Source of the DNA: Bradyrhizobium yuanmingense
GTDB taxonomy: Bacteria > Pseudomonadota > Alphaproteobacteria > Rhizobiales > Xanthobacteraceae
DNA length: 64,000 bases
Direction: 5' to 3'
NCBI RefSeq assembly: GCF_029167105.1
Contig: NZ_JARFML010000026.1
Span: forward strand, 1 to 64,000
Shown: positions 24,116 to 32,629 of the stretch, in pieces
Layout: every line of letters starts with the position of its first letter
How positions within the stretch are numbered: the first letter of the stretch is position 1
The notes under the pieces: model-generated
Seen by the model: the letters and a program-made list of their open reading frames with translations, nothing else
Database searches by the model: none
Told to the model about the DNA's origin: nothing
Program-made: the position numbers and the translations under genes

Positions 24116-26464
24116 GTGAAACCAAAGACAGACCGTGGCTTTCCCGACAGGCAAGCCATCGTCGCCTTCATCAAGGCCAATCCAGGAAAGATCGGGACTC
24201 GCGACATCGCGCGCGAGTTCGGCCTGAAGAACGCCGATCGCGCCGAGCTCAGGCGCATGCTGCGCGAGCTCGCCGACGACGGCATCATCAAGAAGAAGCG
24301 CCACAAGGTCTCCGAGCCGGACGCGCTGCCGCCGACGCTGCTGGCCGACATCACCGGCCGCGACTCCGATGGCGAATTGATCGCCTGCCCCGCCGAATGG
24401 GACGAGGTCGAAAACGGCGAGCCGCCAAAGATCCTCATCGAGATGCCGCGCCGGCCGAGGCCCGGCACCGCCGCCGGCATCGGCGACCGCGCGCTGCTGC
24501 GCGTCGAGCGCAGCGATGACGACCAAGGTCCCGCCTATCGCGGCCGCATCATCAAGGTCATCGACAAGGCCAAGAGCCGCATCCTCGGCGTCTTCCGCAG
24601 CCTGCCCGAGGGCGGCGGCCGGCTCGTTCCCGTCGACAAGAAGTTCGCCGACCGCGAATTGAACATCGCCAAGGCCGACGCCGGCGGCGCTGAGGATGGC
24701 GACCTCGTCAGCGTCGACATCGTCCGCACCCGCGGCTTTGGCCTCGCCTCCGGCCGGGTGAAAGAGAAGCTCGGCTCGGTCAAGTCGGAAAAGGCGATCA
24801 GCCTGATCGCGATCTACGCCCACGACATCCCGCTGCAATTCTCCTCCGCCGCGGAGCGCGAGGCGGAAGCGGCGGAGCCGGCCAATCTGAAGGGCCGCGA
24901 GGATTGGCGCGACGTCCCGCTCATCACCATCGATCCGCCCGATGCCAAGGATCACGACGACGCCGTGCATGCCGAGCCCGATCCGGATCCCAACAACAAG
25001 GGCGGCTTCATCGTCAACGTCGCCATCGCCGATGTCAGCTTCTACGTGCGGCCGGGCACGGCGCTCGACCGCGACGCGCTCGATCGCGGCAACTCGGTCT
25101 ATTTCCCCGACCGCGTCGTGCCGATGCTGCCCGAGCGCATCTCCAACAATCTCTGCTCGCTGGTTCCCGGCGAGCCGCGCGGCGCGCTGGCGGTGCGCAT
25201 GGTGCTCGGATCCGACGGCCGCAAGCGCTCGCACAGTTTTCATCGCATCCTGATGCGTTCGGCCGCCAAGCTCGCTTACGCGCAGGCGCAGGCCGCGATC
25301 GACGGCCGGCCTGACGACACCACCGGCCCCCTGCTCGATCCGATCCTGAGGCCGCTCTATGCCGCCTATGCCTGCGCCAAGCGCGCGCGTGACGAGCGCG
25401 ATCCGCTCAATCTCGATCTGCCCGAGCGCAAGATCCTCCTGAAGAGCGACGGCACCGTGGACCGCGTCGTGGTCCCCGAGCGTCTCGATGCGCACAAGCT
25501 GATCGAGGAGTTCATGATCCTCGCCAACGTCGCCGCAGCGGAGACATTGGAGAAGAAATCGCTGCCGCTGATCTACCGCGTGCACGACGAGCCGACCTTG
25601 GAGAAGGTTCACGCGCTCGCGGAATTCCTGGAGACGCTGGACGTTCCCTTCGCCAAGTCCGGCGCGCTCCGTCCGACCACGTTCAACCGCGTGCTGGCTC
25701 AGCTTGAAGGCCACGACTATTACCCGCTGGTGAGCGAGGTGGTGCTGCGCGCGCAGGCGCAGGCCGAATATTCCTCGGAGAATTACGGTCACTTCGGCCT
25801 GAACCTGCGGCGCTATGCGCATTTCACCTCGCCGATCCGCCGCTATGCCGACCTCGTCGTGCACCGCGCGCTGGTCCGTGCGCTTGGCCTTGGCGAAGGC
25901 GCCCTGCCCGATAGCGAGACGCCGGAAAGCTTGAGCGAAGTCGCCGCGCATATCTCGCTGACCGAGCGGCGCGCCATGAAGGCGGAGCGCGAGACCGTCG
26001 ATCGCCTGATCGCCCATCACCTCGCCGATCGCATCGGCGCCAGCTTCCAGGGCCGCGTTTCCGGCGTCACCCGCGCCGGCCTGTTCGTGAAGCTCTCCGA
26101 GACCGGCGCTGACGGCTTGATCCCGATCCGATCCCTCGGCACGGAATATTTCAACTATGACGAGGGCCGCCATGCACTCGTCGGCACACGCAGCGGCACC
26201 ATGTACCAGCTCGGCGACGTCGTCGACGTCCGCCTGATCGAGGCCGCTCCGATCGCGGGTGCGCTGCGCTTCGAGCTGCTGTCGTCGGAGAGCGACAGCG
26301 GCCCGCGCCAGCGCAGGCCGCTCCGTCCGCAGCGCAAATCGTCCAAGCCGCATCCCGGACGCAGCCCGGAGCGAAAACGCAAGCCGGAGAAGCAAAAGTC
26401 CGGCAAGGGGAAGAAGGCGAAAGGAAAGAACAAGGGTAAGGGCAAGAAGGGCAAGGCGTGGTGA
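24116..26464 (+). CDS. rnr: Ribonuclease R
   Basis: 782 residues with GTG start 24116 preceded by AGAGG. It is a processive 3'-5' exoribonuclease that degrades structured RNA. An N-terminal helix-turn-helix region (IGTRDIAREFGLKNADR) precedes cold-shock OB domains. The RNB catalytic domain starts ITIDPPDAKDHDDAVH, which holds the magnesium-binding aspartates. It includes GNSVYFPDRVVPMLPERISN and HFTSPIRRYADLVVHRAL, followed by the S1 domain (GRVSGVTRAGLFVKL). The C-terminal 70 residues are Lys/Arg-rich, typical of RNase R. It is coupled by overlap to the DUF983 gene. Confidence 0.96.
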   Translation: MKPKTDRGFPDRQAIVAFIKANPGKIGTRDIAREFGLKNADRAELRRMLRELADDGIIKKKRHKVSEPDALPPTLLADITGRDSDGELIACPAEWDEVENGEPPKILIEMPRRPRPGTAAGIGDRALLRVERSDDDQGPAYRGRIIKVIDKAKSRILGVFRSLPEGGGRLVPVDKKFADRELNIAKADAGGAEDGDLVSVDIVRTRGFGLASGRVKEKLGSVKSEKAISLIAIYAHDIPLQFSSAAEREAEAAEPANLKGREDWRDVPLITIDPPDAKDHDDAVHAEPDPDPNNKGGFIVNVAIADVSFYVRPGTALDRDALDRGNSVYFPDRVVPMLPERISNNLCSLVPGEPRGALAVRMVLGSDGRKRSHSFHRILMRSAAKLAYAQAQAAIDGRPDDTTGPLLDPILRPLYAAYACAKRARDERDPLNLDLPERKILLKSDGTVDRVVVPERLDAHKLIEEFMILANVAAAETLEKKSLPLIYRVHDEPTLEKVHALAEFLETLDVPFAKSGALRPTTFNRVLAQLEGHDYYPLVSEVVLRAQAQAEYSSENYGHFGLNLRRYAHFTSPIRRYADLVVHRALVRALGLGEGALPDSETPESLSEVAAHISLTERRAMKAERETVDRLIAHHLADRIGASFQGRVSGVTRAGLFVKLSETGADGLIPIRSLGTEYFNYDEGRHALVGTRSGTMYQLGDVVDVRLIEAAPIAGALRFELLSSESDSGPRQRRPLRPQRKSSKPHPGRSPERKRKPEKQKSGKGKKAKGKNKGKGKKGKAW

Positions 26465-26898
26465 CGATGAGGACGGCCCCGAAGGTCTGGACGCGCGAGA
26501 GCGGCCTCGTCGAGAAGCGCGACGTCTGGTCGGCAATGAAGCGCGGATTCCGCGGCCGCTGCCCGCGCTGCGGCGACGGCAAGCTGTTCCGCGCCTTCCT
26601 GAAGACCGCCGATCATTGCGCCAGATGCGGCCTCGACTTCACGCCGCATCGCGCCGACGATCTGCCGGCCTATCTCGTCATCGTCATCGTCGGCCACATC
26701 GTGGTGCCGGCCATCCTCTGGATCGAGACCAATTACTCGACCCCGGTCTGGCTCAGCTTCGCGGCCTATCTGCCCTTCACCTTCGTCGCCTCGCTCGCGC
26801 TGCTGCAGCCCGTGAAGGGAGCTGTGGTCGGCTTGCAATGGGCTCTGCGCATGCACGGGTTTGACGACAACCCTCCCGATGGTATTCCGCCTGTGTAA
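26461..26898 (+). CDS. DUF983 family membrane protein
   Basis: 145 residues when started at GTG 26461, which overlaps the rnr stop (GTGA); GTG 26458 and ATG 26467 are alternatives. The family signature is a CxxC pair near the N-terminus, RCPRCGDGKLFRAFLK, followed by CARCGLDF, which forms a zinc-ribbon. Two transmembrane helices follow (AYLVIVIVGHIVVPAILW and LSFAAYLPFTFVASLALL). DUF983 proteins are widespread in alphaproteobacteria with no known function. It is in one transcriptional unit with rnr, and the NUDIX gene follows after 29 bp. Confidence 0.88.
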   Translation: MTMRTAPKVWTRESGLVEKRDVWSAMKRGFRGRCPRCGDGKLFRAFLKTADHCARCGLDFTPHRADDLPAYLVIVIVGHIVVPAILWIETNYSTPVWLSFAAYLPFTFVASLALLQPVKGAVVGLQWALRMHGFDDNPPDGIPPV

Positions 26899-26927
26899 GC
26901 ACGTAAAAGAACAGTTCGGGTGAGGAC

Positions 26928-27680
26928 ATGACCGATATTTCGCAGGCCGAGGAGAAGACCAGGGTTCACGAGGAGAAGGAAGCCGATCATCATCCTTACT
27001 TCCGCCCGAAGGATGCGGCGACGCTGATCCTGGTCGACCGCAGCGGCGCCATTCCGAAAGTGCTGGTCGGCAAGCGCCACGACAAGGTGGTGTTCATGCC
27101 GGGAAAATTCGTCTTCCCAGGCGGGCGCGTCGACAAGGCCGATTATCGCGTGCCCTGCGCTGCGCCCATCACCGCCGAGCTGGAAGCCAATCTCGCCAAG
27201 GGCAGCCCGAAGACGCCGGCCTCGCGCGCGAAATCGCTCGCCATTGCCGCCATCCGCGAAGCCTGCGAGGAGACCGGCCTCTGCCTCGGCCGCAAGGCCG
27301 AAGGCAAAGTGCCGAGGCTCGAAGGCCCCTGGCAGCCGTTCGCGGATGCGGGCCTGCTGCCTGATCCCTCCAGCCTGTTCCTGATCGCGCGCGCGATCAC
27401 CCCGCCCGGCCGCGTCAAGCGCTTCGACACGCGTTTCTTCACCGCCGATGCCTCCGCGATCACCCACCGCGTCGAAGGCGTGATCCATGCCGATGCGGAG
27501 CTGGTCGAGCTGGTCTGGGTCGAGCTCGGCTCAAAACCGCTCGCCGACCTGCATCCGATGACGCGCAACGTGCTCAACGAACTCGACACCCGCCTTGCCA
27601 CCGGCCCGCTCCGCCACGACGCGCCGGTGCCGTTCTTCCACTTCTACGGCGGCAGGATGCAGAAGGATGTTTTGAGCTAG
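26928..27680 (+). CDS. NUDIX hydrolase
   Basis: 250 residues. The NUDIX fold is readable, with KFVFPGGRVDKAD as the start of the box and AAIREACEETGLCLG as its second half. An insert of about 35 residues lies between the GG and REACEE parts. That arrangement is typical of NUDT19/RppH-unlike large NUDIX proteins acting on CoA derivatives or related nucleotides. The exact substrate is unknown. It follows DUF983 closely and probably belongs to the topA-rnr transcript. Confidence 0.88.
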   Translation: MTDISQAEEKTRVHEEKEADHHPYFRPKDAATLILVDRSGAIPKVLVGKRHDKVVFMPGKFVFPGGRVDKADYRVPCAAPITAELEANLAKGSPKTPASRAKSLAIAAIREACEETGLCLGRKAEGKVPRLEGPWQPFADAGLLPDPSSLFLIARAITPPGRVKRFDTRFFTADASAITHRVEGVIHADAELVELVWVELGSKPLADLHPMTRNVLNELDTRLATGPLRHDAPVPFFHFYGGRMQKDVLS

Positions 27681-27720
27681 GTGGCTATTCGGCGTCGTTG
27701 TGGACGCCCAAAGCTCTCTC

Positions 27721-27846
27721 CGTCATTCCGGGGCGCGCGCAGCGCGAACTACGATGCGCAATTGCGCATCTGAGAATCCATCGCTCGGTAGTCTTTGCAG
27801 CCCAATGGATTCCGGGCTCGCCGCTCCGCGGCGCCCCGGAATGACG
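27721..27846. repeat. Palindromic intergenic repeat, family B copy 2
   Basis: CGTCATTCCGGGGCGC starts at 27721 and GCGCCCCGGAATGACG ends at 27846. Inner arms include GAATCCAT and ATGGATTC. A short internal palindrome (ATGCGCAATTGCGCAT) is also present. Related to 18038 and 43303. Confidence 0.88.
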
Positions 27847-27953
27847 TGCTGAGAGATCTGCGAAAAACAAAATATTCTTCCCGCCTCACCCGATGGCGGA
27901 GTTCCGCCGCGTCCCTATGTCTTTCCGAGCGTCACCAAGAAGGATACCGGGCG

Positions 27954-29279
27954 ATGGCACAACGGCAACTCAAGCTTGGCGCGTTCATGCGCCCGATCAG
28001 CATCCACACCGGCGCCTGGCGCTATCCCGGGGCCTGGCCCGACGCCAATTTCAACTTCTCGCACATCAAGACGCTGATCCGAAAGCTCGAGGCCGGCAAG
28101 TTCGACGCCTTCTTCATGGCCGATCACCTCGCCGTGCTGAACATGCCGATCAACGCGCTCAAGCGCAGCCACACGGTGACATCCTTCGAGCCGTTCACCC
28201 TGCTGTCGGCTTTGTCAGCCGTGACCGAGCGCATCGGCCTGATCGCGACCGGCTCGACCACCTTTGACGAGCCCTATCACGTCGCGCGCCGCTTCGCCTC
28301 GCTCGACCATCTCAGCGGCGGCCGCGCCGGCTGGAACATCGTCACCACCTCGAACCCGGACGCGGCGCTGAATTTCGGCCTCGACGATCACATGGAGCAC
28401 GCCGAGCGCTACAAGCGCGCCCGCGAGTTCTACGACGTCGTCACCGGCCTCTGGGACTCCTTCGCCGACGATGCCTTCATGCGCGACGTCGAGAGCGGCC
28501 TGTTCTTCGATCCCGCCAGGATGCACACCCTCGACCACAAGGGCAAATACTTCAAAGTGCGCGGCCCCCTCAACATCGCCCGCCCCGTGCAAGGCTGGCC
28601 CCTAATCGTGCAGGCCGGCGCCTCCGAAGACGGCAAGCAGCTCGCCGCCGAGACCGCGGAAGCGGTGTTCACCGGCGGCGGCAGCCTCGCCGACGGCCAA
28701 AAGCTCTATGCCGACATCAAGGGCCGCATGGAGAGGATCGGCCGCGACCCCGAGCACCTGAAGATCCTCCCCGGCGCCTTCGTCGTCGTGGGCGACAGCG
28801 TGGACGAGGCCAAGGAGAAGCGCGCTTTGCTCGACAGCCGCGTGCACTACGACAGCGCCATTGCCTCGCTCTCCGTCATCCTCGGCACCGATGCCTCCGG
28901 CTTCGATCCCGATGGGCCGCTTCCCGAAATCCCCGAGACCAATGCCAGCAAGAGCGGCCGGCAGCGCCTGGTCGATCTCGCCGCCCGCGAGAAGCTCACC
29001 GTGCGCCAGCTCGCCCAGCGCGTCGGCGGCTATGGTGGGCTGTCCTTCGTCGGCACCGCCAAGACCATCGCCGACCAGATGGAGGAATGGCTGGTCGGGC
29101 GCGGCTCGGACGGCTTCAACATCATGTTCCCGTTCCTGCCCGCCGGCCTCGACGATTTCGTCGACAAGGTGGTCCCGGAGCTGCAGAAGCGCAGGATTTT
29201 CCGCAAAGAGTATGAAGGGCCCACTTTGAGGGAGAATCTGGGCCTGCCGCGGCCGAAAAACCGGTTCTTCGAGGCCTAA
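27954..29279 (+). CDS. LLM class flavin-dependent monooxygenase (NtaA/SnaA/DszA family)
   Basis: 441 residues from ATG 27954. The N-terminus LKLGAFMRPISIHTGAWRYP and FDAFFMADHLAVL are characteristic of the NtaA/SnaA/DszA group. RVGLIATGSTTFDEPYHVAR-like sequence and LDHLSGGRAGWNIVTTSN contact the FMN. These enzymes use reduced FMN from a partner reductase and oxidise compounds such as nitrilotriacetate, sulfones or xenobiotic amines. No flavin reductase gene is adjacent, so a general cellular reductase would have to serve. The substrate is unknown. Confidence 0.88.
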   Translation: MAQRQLKLGAFMRPISIHTGAWRYPGAWPDANFNFSHIKTLIRKLEAGKFDAFFMADHLAVLNMPINALKRSHTVTSFEPFTLLSALSAVTERIGLIATGSTTFDEPYHVARRFASLDHLSGGRAGWNIVTTSNPDAALNFGLDDHMEHAERYKRAREFYDVVTGLWDSFADDAFMRDVESGLFFDPARMHTLDHKGKYFKVRGPLNIARPVQGWPLIVQAGASEDGKQLAAETAEAVFTGGGSLADGQKLYADIKGRMERIGRDPEHLKILPGAFVVVGDSVDEAKEKRALLDSRVHYDSAIASLSVILGTDASGFDPDGPLPEIPETNASKSGRQRLVDLAAREKLTVRQLAQRVGGYGGLSFVGTAKTIADQMEEWLVGRGSDGFNIMFPFLPAGLDDFVDKVVPELQKRRIFRKEYEGPTLRENLGLPRPKNRFFEA

Positions 29280-29315
29280 TGGGCCCCATTTGAGCGGTTT
29301 CGGCCCCCTAAAACC

Positions 29316-29343
29316 TTGACTTCCGGCCGTTTCTGACTAGGTT
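29316..29343 (+). promoter_or_regulatory. Candidate rpmG promoter
   Basis: TTGACT (29316-29321) and TAGGTT (29338-29343) are separated by 16 bp and lie about 60 bp before the rpmG start. They match a housekeeping sigma-70-type -35 element and a weaker -10 element. Inference from spacing and position. Confidence 0.45.
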
Positions 29344-29404
29344 GCCGGCCAACGCGGGCCGTTTGGCCGGCTCCAGATTCCCCTGATATTCTGAGGTTCA
29401 GAAC

Positions 29405-29572
29405 ATGGCCAAAGCGGTCACCATCAAGGTCAAGCTCGTGTCCTCGGCCGACACCGGCTTCTACTACGTCGCCAAGAAGAATTCGCGCACCATGACCGAC
29501 AAGCTGGTCAAGAAGAAGTACGACCCGGTCGCGCGCAAGCACGTCGAATTCCGCGAAGCCAAGATCAAGTAA
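29405..29572 (+). CDS. rpmG: 50S ribosomal protein L33
   Basis: 55 residues starting MAKAVTIKVKLVSSADTGFY and ending FREAKIK, the exact length of alphaproteobacterial L33. The motif YYVAKKNSRTMTDKLVKKKY is diagnostic. This form lacks the CxxC zinc pairs, as usual in this class. The gene has its own promoter-like sequence and is followed after 28 bp by a strong hairpin, so it looks monocistronic. Confidence 0.97.
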   Translation: MAKAVTIKVKLVSSADTGFYYVAKKNSRTMTDKLVKKKYDPVARKHVEFREAKIK

Positions 29573-29600
29573 GATCGCGGCGTAGCGCTAAGGATTTCCG

Positions 29601-29620
29601 CGGGGCCCTTGCGGGCCCCG
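29601..29620 (+). terminator. Rho-independent-type terminator of rpmG
   Basis: CGGGGCCC (29601-29608), TTGC loop, GGGCCCCG (29613-29620), followed by TTGTCATTTC. A perfect 8-bp GC stem with a modest T-rich tail 28 bp after the rpmG stop. Confidence 0.85.
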
Positions 29621-29850
29621 TTGTCATTTCGGCTCACGTGTCCCTGCGCGCGTGCCCTGCTGCCGAGCGCTGCGCTGCTTAGCGCAGCGAAGCAAATCTG
29701 GACCGTCTCTGCGGGATCACACGTGCGACACTCGGACGTGAGGAGAGGAACTGGCTTGAATCGTCGTTGTTGAGCCAGGGTCGTCAAGCGGCTATCTTTC
29801 GAGAGCGAGCCTCTGGTGTTACCGCTCGGCTGACATGATGGGAGAATCGC

Positions 29851-30081
29851 ATGCGCACCGCCTTACTCATTGTCGTCATGGTCATCGGATTTTCTTCCGC
29901 AGCAAACGCTCAGTATGACTATCCCTGGTGCGTTTTTGGCGGAGGGCTCGGCGCTTCCGGAGACTGCATGTATTCGACGCGAGAACAGTGCCTCGCCTCG
30001 GCATCCGGGCGATCGAACACGTATTGCGATATAAACCCGCGCGTGAGGTTCAAGCAGCCGGCTCCGCCGCGGCCGCGCTGA
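29851..30081 (+). CDS. DUF3551 secreted small protein (1)
   Basis: 76 residues with GGGAGA ribosome-binding site. Signal peptide MRTALLIVVMVIGFSSAANA then QYDYPWCVFGG. The mature 55 residues carry the DUF3551 pattern: YPWC, then CMYSTREQCLASASGRSNTYC and NPR. Four cysteines suggest two disulfides in the periplasm. DUF3551 proteins are numerous in Bradyrhizobium and have no known function. A second family member starts 2 bp after its stop. Confidence 0.8.
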   Translation: MRTALLIVVMVIGFSSAANAQYDYPWCVFGGGLGASGDCMYSTREQCLASASGRSNTYCDINPRVRFKQPAPPRPR

Positions 30082-30083
30082 TC

Positions 30084-30341
30084 ATGGTGCGCGCGCTTGC
30101 CTGTCTGCTCTTCGTCCTGATCACCATGTCCGCGCCCGGTCCGGCCGCAGCGCAGCGGTTCGGCGGCAACTTTCCGGTCTGTCTGCAGGAGTGGGAATGG
30201 GGCGGCGGCACCTACATTTCGTGCCAGTATCGTTCATTTGACGAATGCAGAGCCAGCGCTGCGGGCCGTTCGGCGATGTGCCTGGACAATCCTTATGTGC
30301 AACGCGCGCCCAACCCGGGGCGCAGCGCGCGTCCTCGATAG
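30084..30341 (+). CDS. DUF3551 secreted small protein (2)
   Basis: 85 residues from ATG 30084, 2 bp after the first DUF3551 gene. Signal peptide MVRALACLLFVLITMSAPGP followed by AAAQRF. The mature part has CLQEWEWGGGTYISCQYRSF and DECRASAAGRSAMCLDNPY, which preserve the DUF3551 Cys spacing, here with a Trp-rich loop in place of YPWC. The two genes are probably translated from one message and arose by tandem duplication with divergence. Confidence 0.8.
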   Translation: MVRALACLLFVLITMSAPGPAAAQRFGGNFPVCLQEWEWGGGTYISCQYRSFDECRASAAGRSAMCLDNPYVQRAPNPGRSARPR

Positions 30342-30368
30342 GGCAATGTAGCTAGCGCCGCCGTCCGC

Positions 30369-31607
30369 CTACGCCGTCCGCAGCACCGGCGCCGGCGGCT
30401 GCGACGGCTTGATCAGCGCGAACGCGACCTGCACGATGCCGCCGGCAAGGCCGAGCGCCACGCCGATGCGCCAGGCCATGGTGTAGGAGCCGAGCGCGTC
30501 GTAGAGCAGCCCGCCTCCATAGGCGCCGAGGAAGCTGCCGATCTGGTGGCTCATGAAGGCGAGGCCCTGGATCATCGCCTGCCAGCGCAGGCCGAACATC
30601 TCGGCGACCGCGCCCGCGACCAGCGGGCCGACGCCCATCCACAAAAAGCCCATGATCGCGCCGAACAGCAGCGTCGAGAACGGGCTTGCCGGCAGCATGA
30701 AGTACCAGGCGAGTGCGAGCGAGCGCAGGATGTAGATCCCGCCCAAGAGGGCCAGCTTGTTCCAGCGTTGGCCGGCCCAGCCGAAGAACAGCGAGCCCAG
30801 CACGTTGAAGCCGCCGATCATGCCGAGCGTCTGCGCGCTCAGCATCGGATCGAGGCCGCAGATCGCGAGATATGACGGCAGGTGCGTGGTGAGGAACACG
30901 AGCTGCATGCCGCAGACGAGATAGGCGCAGGTCATCACCACGAAGGAGGCATTGCCGAACGCGGTCCTCGCCGCGGCTGCAGCCGTGGCATCATCGATCT
31001 CGTCGGCCGCCGGCTTCGGCAACGGAATCTTGTCGACGCGGCCTGCATACCAGGCCGCAGGAACCATCAGCACCGACATGATGACGAAGCCCGCGAGCCC
31101 GACGCGCCAGCCAAAGCCCTCGTTGAGCATCTGTCCGATTGGCGCCGACAGCAGCGCGCCGAGCGAGCCCGCGCCGGAGACGATGCCGAGCACGGTCGAG
31201 CGCACCGTTTCAGGCACCGCGCGCGCCGCCACCGACATCGCGATCGCCGCCGCGGTGCAGGCGAGCGAGGTCCCGATCAGCACGCCGGCGCCGATCATGA
31301 TGCTGATCATCCCATTCGCCGTCGCCATCAGCGCGAGCCCGGCGATGTACATCAGCGCGCCCACGATCATGATCGGCCGGAAGCCGTAGCGCACCGTGAG
31401 TGCGCCGGCGGGCGGCTGGAGGAAGCCCCAGGCGAGGTTCTGCACGGCCAGTGCCAGCGTGAAATCCGAGATCGAAATGTGGATGTCGTGCGTCAGCGGC
31501 TGCATGAAGATACCGAGCGACTGCCGCAGCCCCATGCTCAGCGTCAGCATGATCGAGGCGCCAATCAGGATCGGCAACGTCGGACGCAGGACCTGCAGCA
31601 GGGGCAT
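30369..31607 (-). CDS. MFS transporter (YbfB/OFA-like)
   Basis: 412 residues from ATG 31607. Twelve hydrophobic segments are readable, from PTLPILIGASIMLTLSMGLR to the end. SLGIFMQPLTHDI in the first loop and ALAVQNLAWGFLQPPAGALTVRYGFRP (split here as loop 2-3 with the G-x-x-x-R-x-G variant) resemble the OFA/YbfB branch of the major facilitator superfamily. That branch moves organic acids or drugs. The divergent TetR gene and the palindrome between them suggest inducible efflux or uptake under TetR control. Confidence 0.87.
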   Translation of the reverse strand: MPLLQVLRPTLPILIGASIMLTLSMGLRQSLGIFMQPLTHDIHISISDFTLALAVQNLAWGFLQPPAGALTVRYGFRPIMIVGALMYIAGLALMATANGMISIMIGAGVLIGTSLACTAAAIAMSVAARAVPETVRSTVLGIVSGAGSLGALLSAPIGQMLNEGFGWRVGLAGFVIMSVLMVPAAWYAGRVDKIPLPKPAADEIDDATAAAAARTAFGNASFVVMTCAYLVCGMQLVFLTTHLPSYLAICGLDPMLSAQTLGMIGGFNVLGSLFFGWAGQRWNKLALLGGIYILRSLALAWYFMLPASPFSTLLFGAIMGFLWMGVGPLVAGAVAEMFGLRWQAMIQGLAFMSHQIGSFLGAYGGGLLYDALGSYTMAWRIGVALGLAGGIVQVAFALIKPSQPPAPVLRTA

Positions 31608-31668
31608 TTTTCTTCTCCCTTTTGGGCGCGGCACGCGTGCCGTCGTCTGCTTTTGCCGATGTTTTTGG

Positions 31669-31686
31669 GTACACAGACCTGTGTAC
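31669..31686. promoter_or_regulatory. TetR operator palindrome
   Basis: GTACACA-GACC-TGTGTAC is a perfect 7-bp inverted repeat with a 4-bp spacer, in the 130-bp gap between the divergent MFS and TetR genes. Its length and symmetry fit a TetR dimer site that would regulate both genes. Confidence 0.7.
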
Positions 31687-31737
31687 TTAGGCTATAGATG
31701 GAAGTGGCTGTCAAGCGAACAGGACGCATTCCGCTGC

Positions 31738-32334
31738 ATGGCTCCCCCGCCTGCCCCACAGACGATGAAAGAGCGGATCCTTCAGACCGCCGACAAGCTG
31801 TTCTATCTGCAAGGCATTCGCGCCATCGGCGTCGACACCATCGCGGCCGAGGTCGGCATCAGTAAGCGCACGCTCTACAACCACTTCCCGTCCAAGGACG
31901 CGCTGATCGCGGCCTATCTCGAGCGCCGCTTCGTCAGCGCACGCCCCTCCGACAAGCCGCCCGGCGAGCAGATCCTCGCAACGTTCGATTCGCTGGAGCG
32001 GCGCTTCGCGGCGAAAGACTTTCGCGGCTGCCCGTTCGTCAATGCGGTCGCCGAGCTTGGACCTCAAGACCGCGCGGTGAAGAAGATCGCGATCGCCTTC
32101 AAGGAAAGCCGCCGCCTCTGGTTTCGCGACCGCCTGACCGAGCTCGGCGTTGCCGATGCGGACGCGCTAGCGACGCAGCTCGTGCTGCTGGTCGACGGCT
32201 CGATCGCGCAGGACTTGGTGCGTGACGATCCCGCGATGGCAAGAGCCGCGAAGGAAGCGGCGAAGGTGTTGTTGCGGAATGCCGGGGTGGATGTGGGTGG
32301 TGATGCGGAGAAAGAACGCAATCGGGCAAAGTAG
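31738..32334 (+). CDS. TetR family transcriptional regulator
   Basis: 198 residues from ATG 31738. The N-terminal helix-turn-helix reads MKERILQTADKLFYLQGIRA then GVDTIAAEVGISKRTLYNHF, a classic TetR recognition region. The C-terminal ligand domain contains FRGCPFVNAVAELG, a Cys-containing stretch common in TetR proteins of this subgroup. It is divergent from the MFS gene with a palindromic operator between them, so it is expected to repress the transporter until a ligand binds. Confidence 0.9.
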   Translation: MAPPPAPQTMKERILQTADKLFYLQGIRAIGVDTIAAEVGISKRTLYNHFPSKDALIAAYLERRFVSARPSDKPPGEQILATFDSLERRFAAKDFRGCPFVNAVAELGPQDRAVKKIAIAFKESRRLWFRDRLTELGVADADALATQLVLLVDGSIAQDLVRDDPAMARAAKEAAKVLLRNAGVDVGGDAEKERNRAK

Positions 32335-32357
32335 CCGCTGTCCCAGTATCGTCAGGT

Positions 32358-32458
32358 GTCATCACCCGCGAAGGCGGGTGATCCAGTATTCCAGAGGCAA
32401 TTGTGATTGAACCGAGAGGCCGCGGCGTACTGGATTCTCCGCCTACGCGGGAAATGAC
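32358..32458. repeat. Palindromic intergenic repeat, family C
   Basis: GTCATCACCCGCGAAGGCGG then TGATCCAGTA at the left end face TACTGGATTCTCCGCC and GCGGGAAATGAC at the right. The arms pair imperfectly over about 30 bp and each contains a small hairpin. Only one copy is in this window. The rest of the gap to pleD (32459-32629) contains a short TTTGCCCG/CGGGTCAAA-type dyad near 32508 and no gene I can support. Confidence 0.75.
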
Positions 32459-32629
32459 AGCGGCGGATGTGGGACCGGCGCCAGCCTACCAATATGCTCC
32501 TGTTTTGCCCGACGGGTCAAATAACGCTGCCGCCGACGCAAGCCACCGATCTGCCCGCGCAACCCATTGATCCAATGAACGCCGGCTACTGTGCATGGGG
32601 TTGTTTTCGCAACTTTATGCGGACGGCCC

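Noticed and set aside
24098..26536. Long open frame opposite rnr
   Set aside because: Same reasoning: it covers nearly the whole rnr gene, has no ribosome-binding site and no domain, and composition follows from codon bias of rnr.
32459..32629. TTTGCCCG/CGGGTCAAA dyad before pleD
   Set aside because: It is short and lies at the 3' side of both flanking genes; more likely part of a repeat remnant than an operator.
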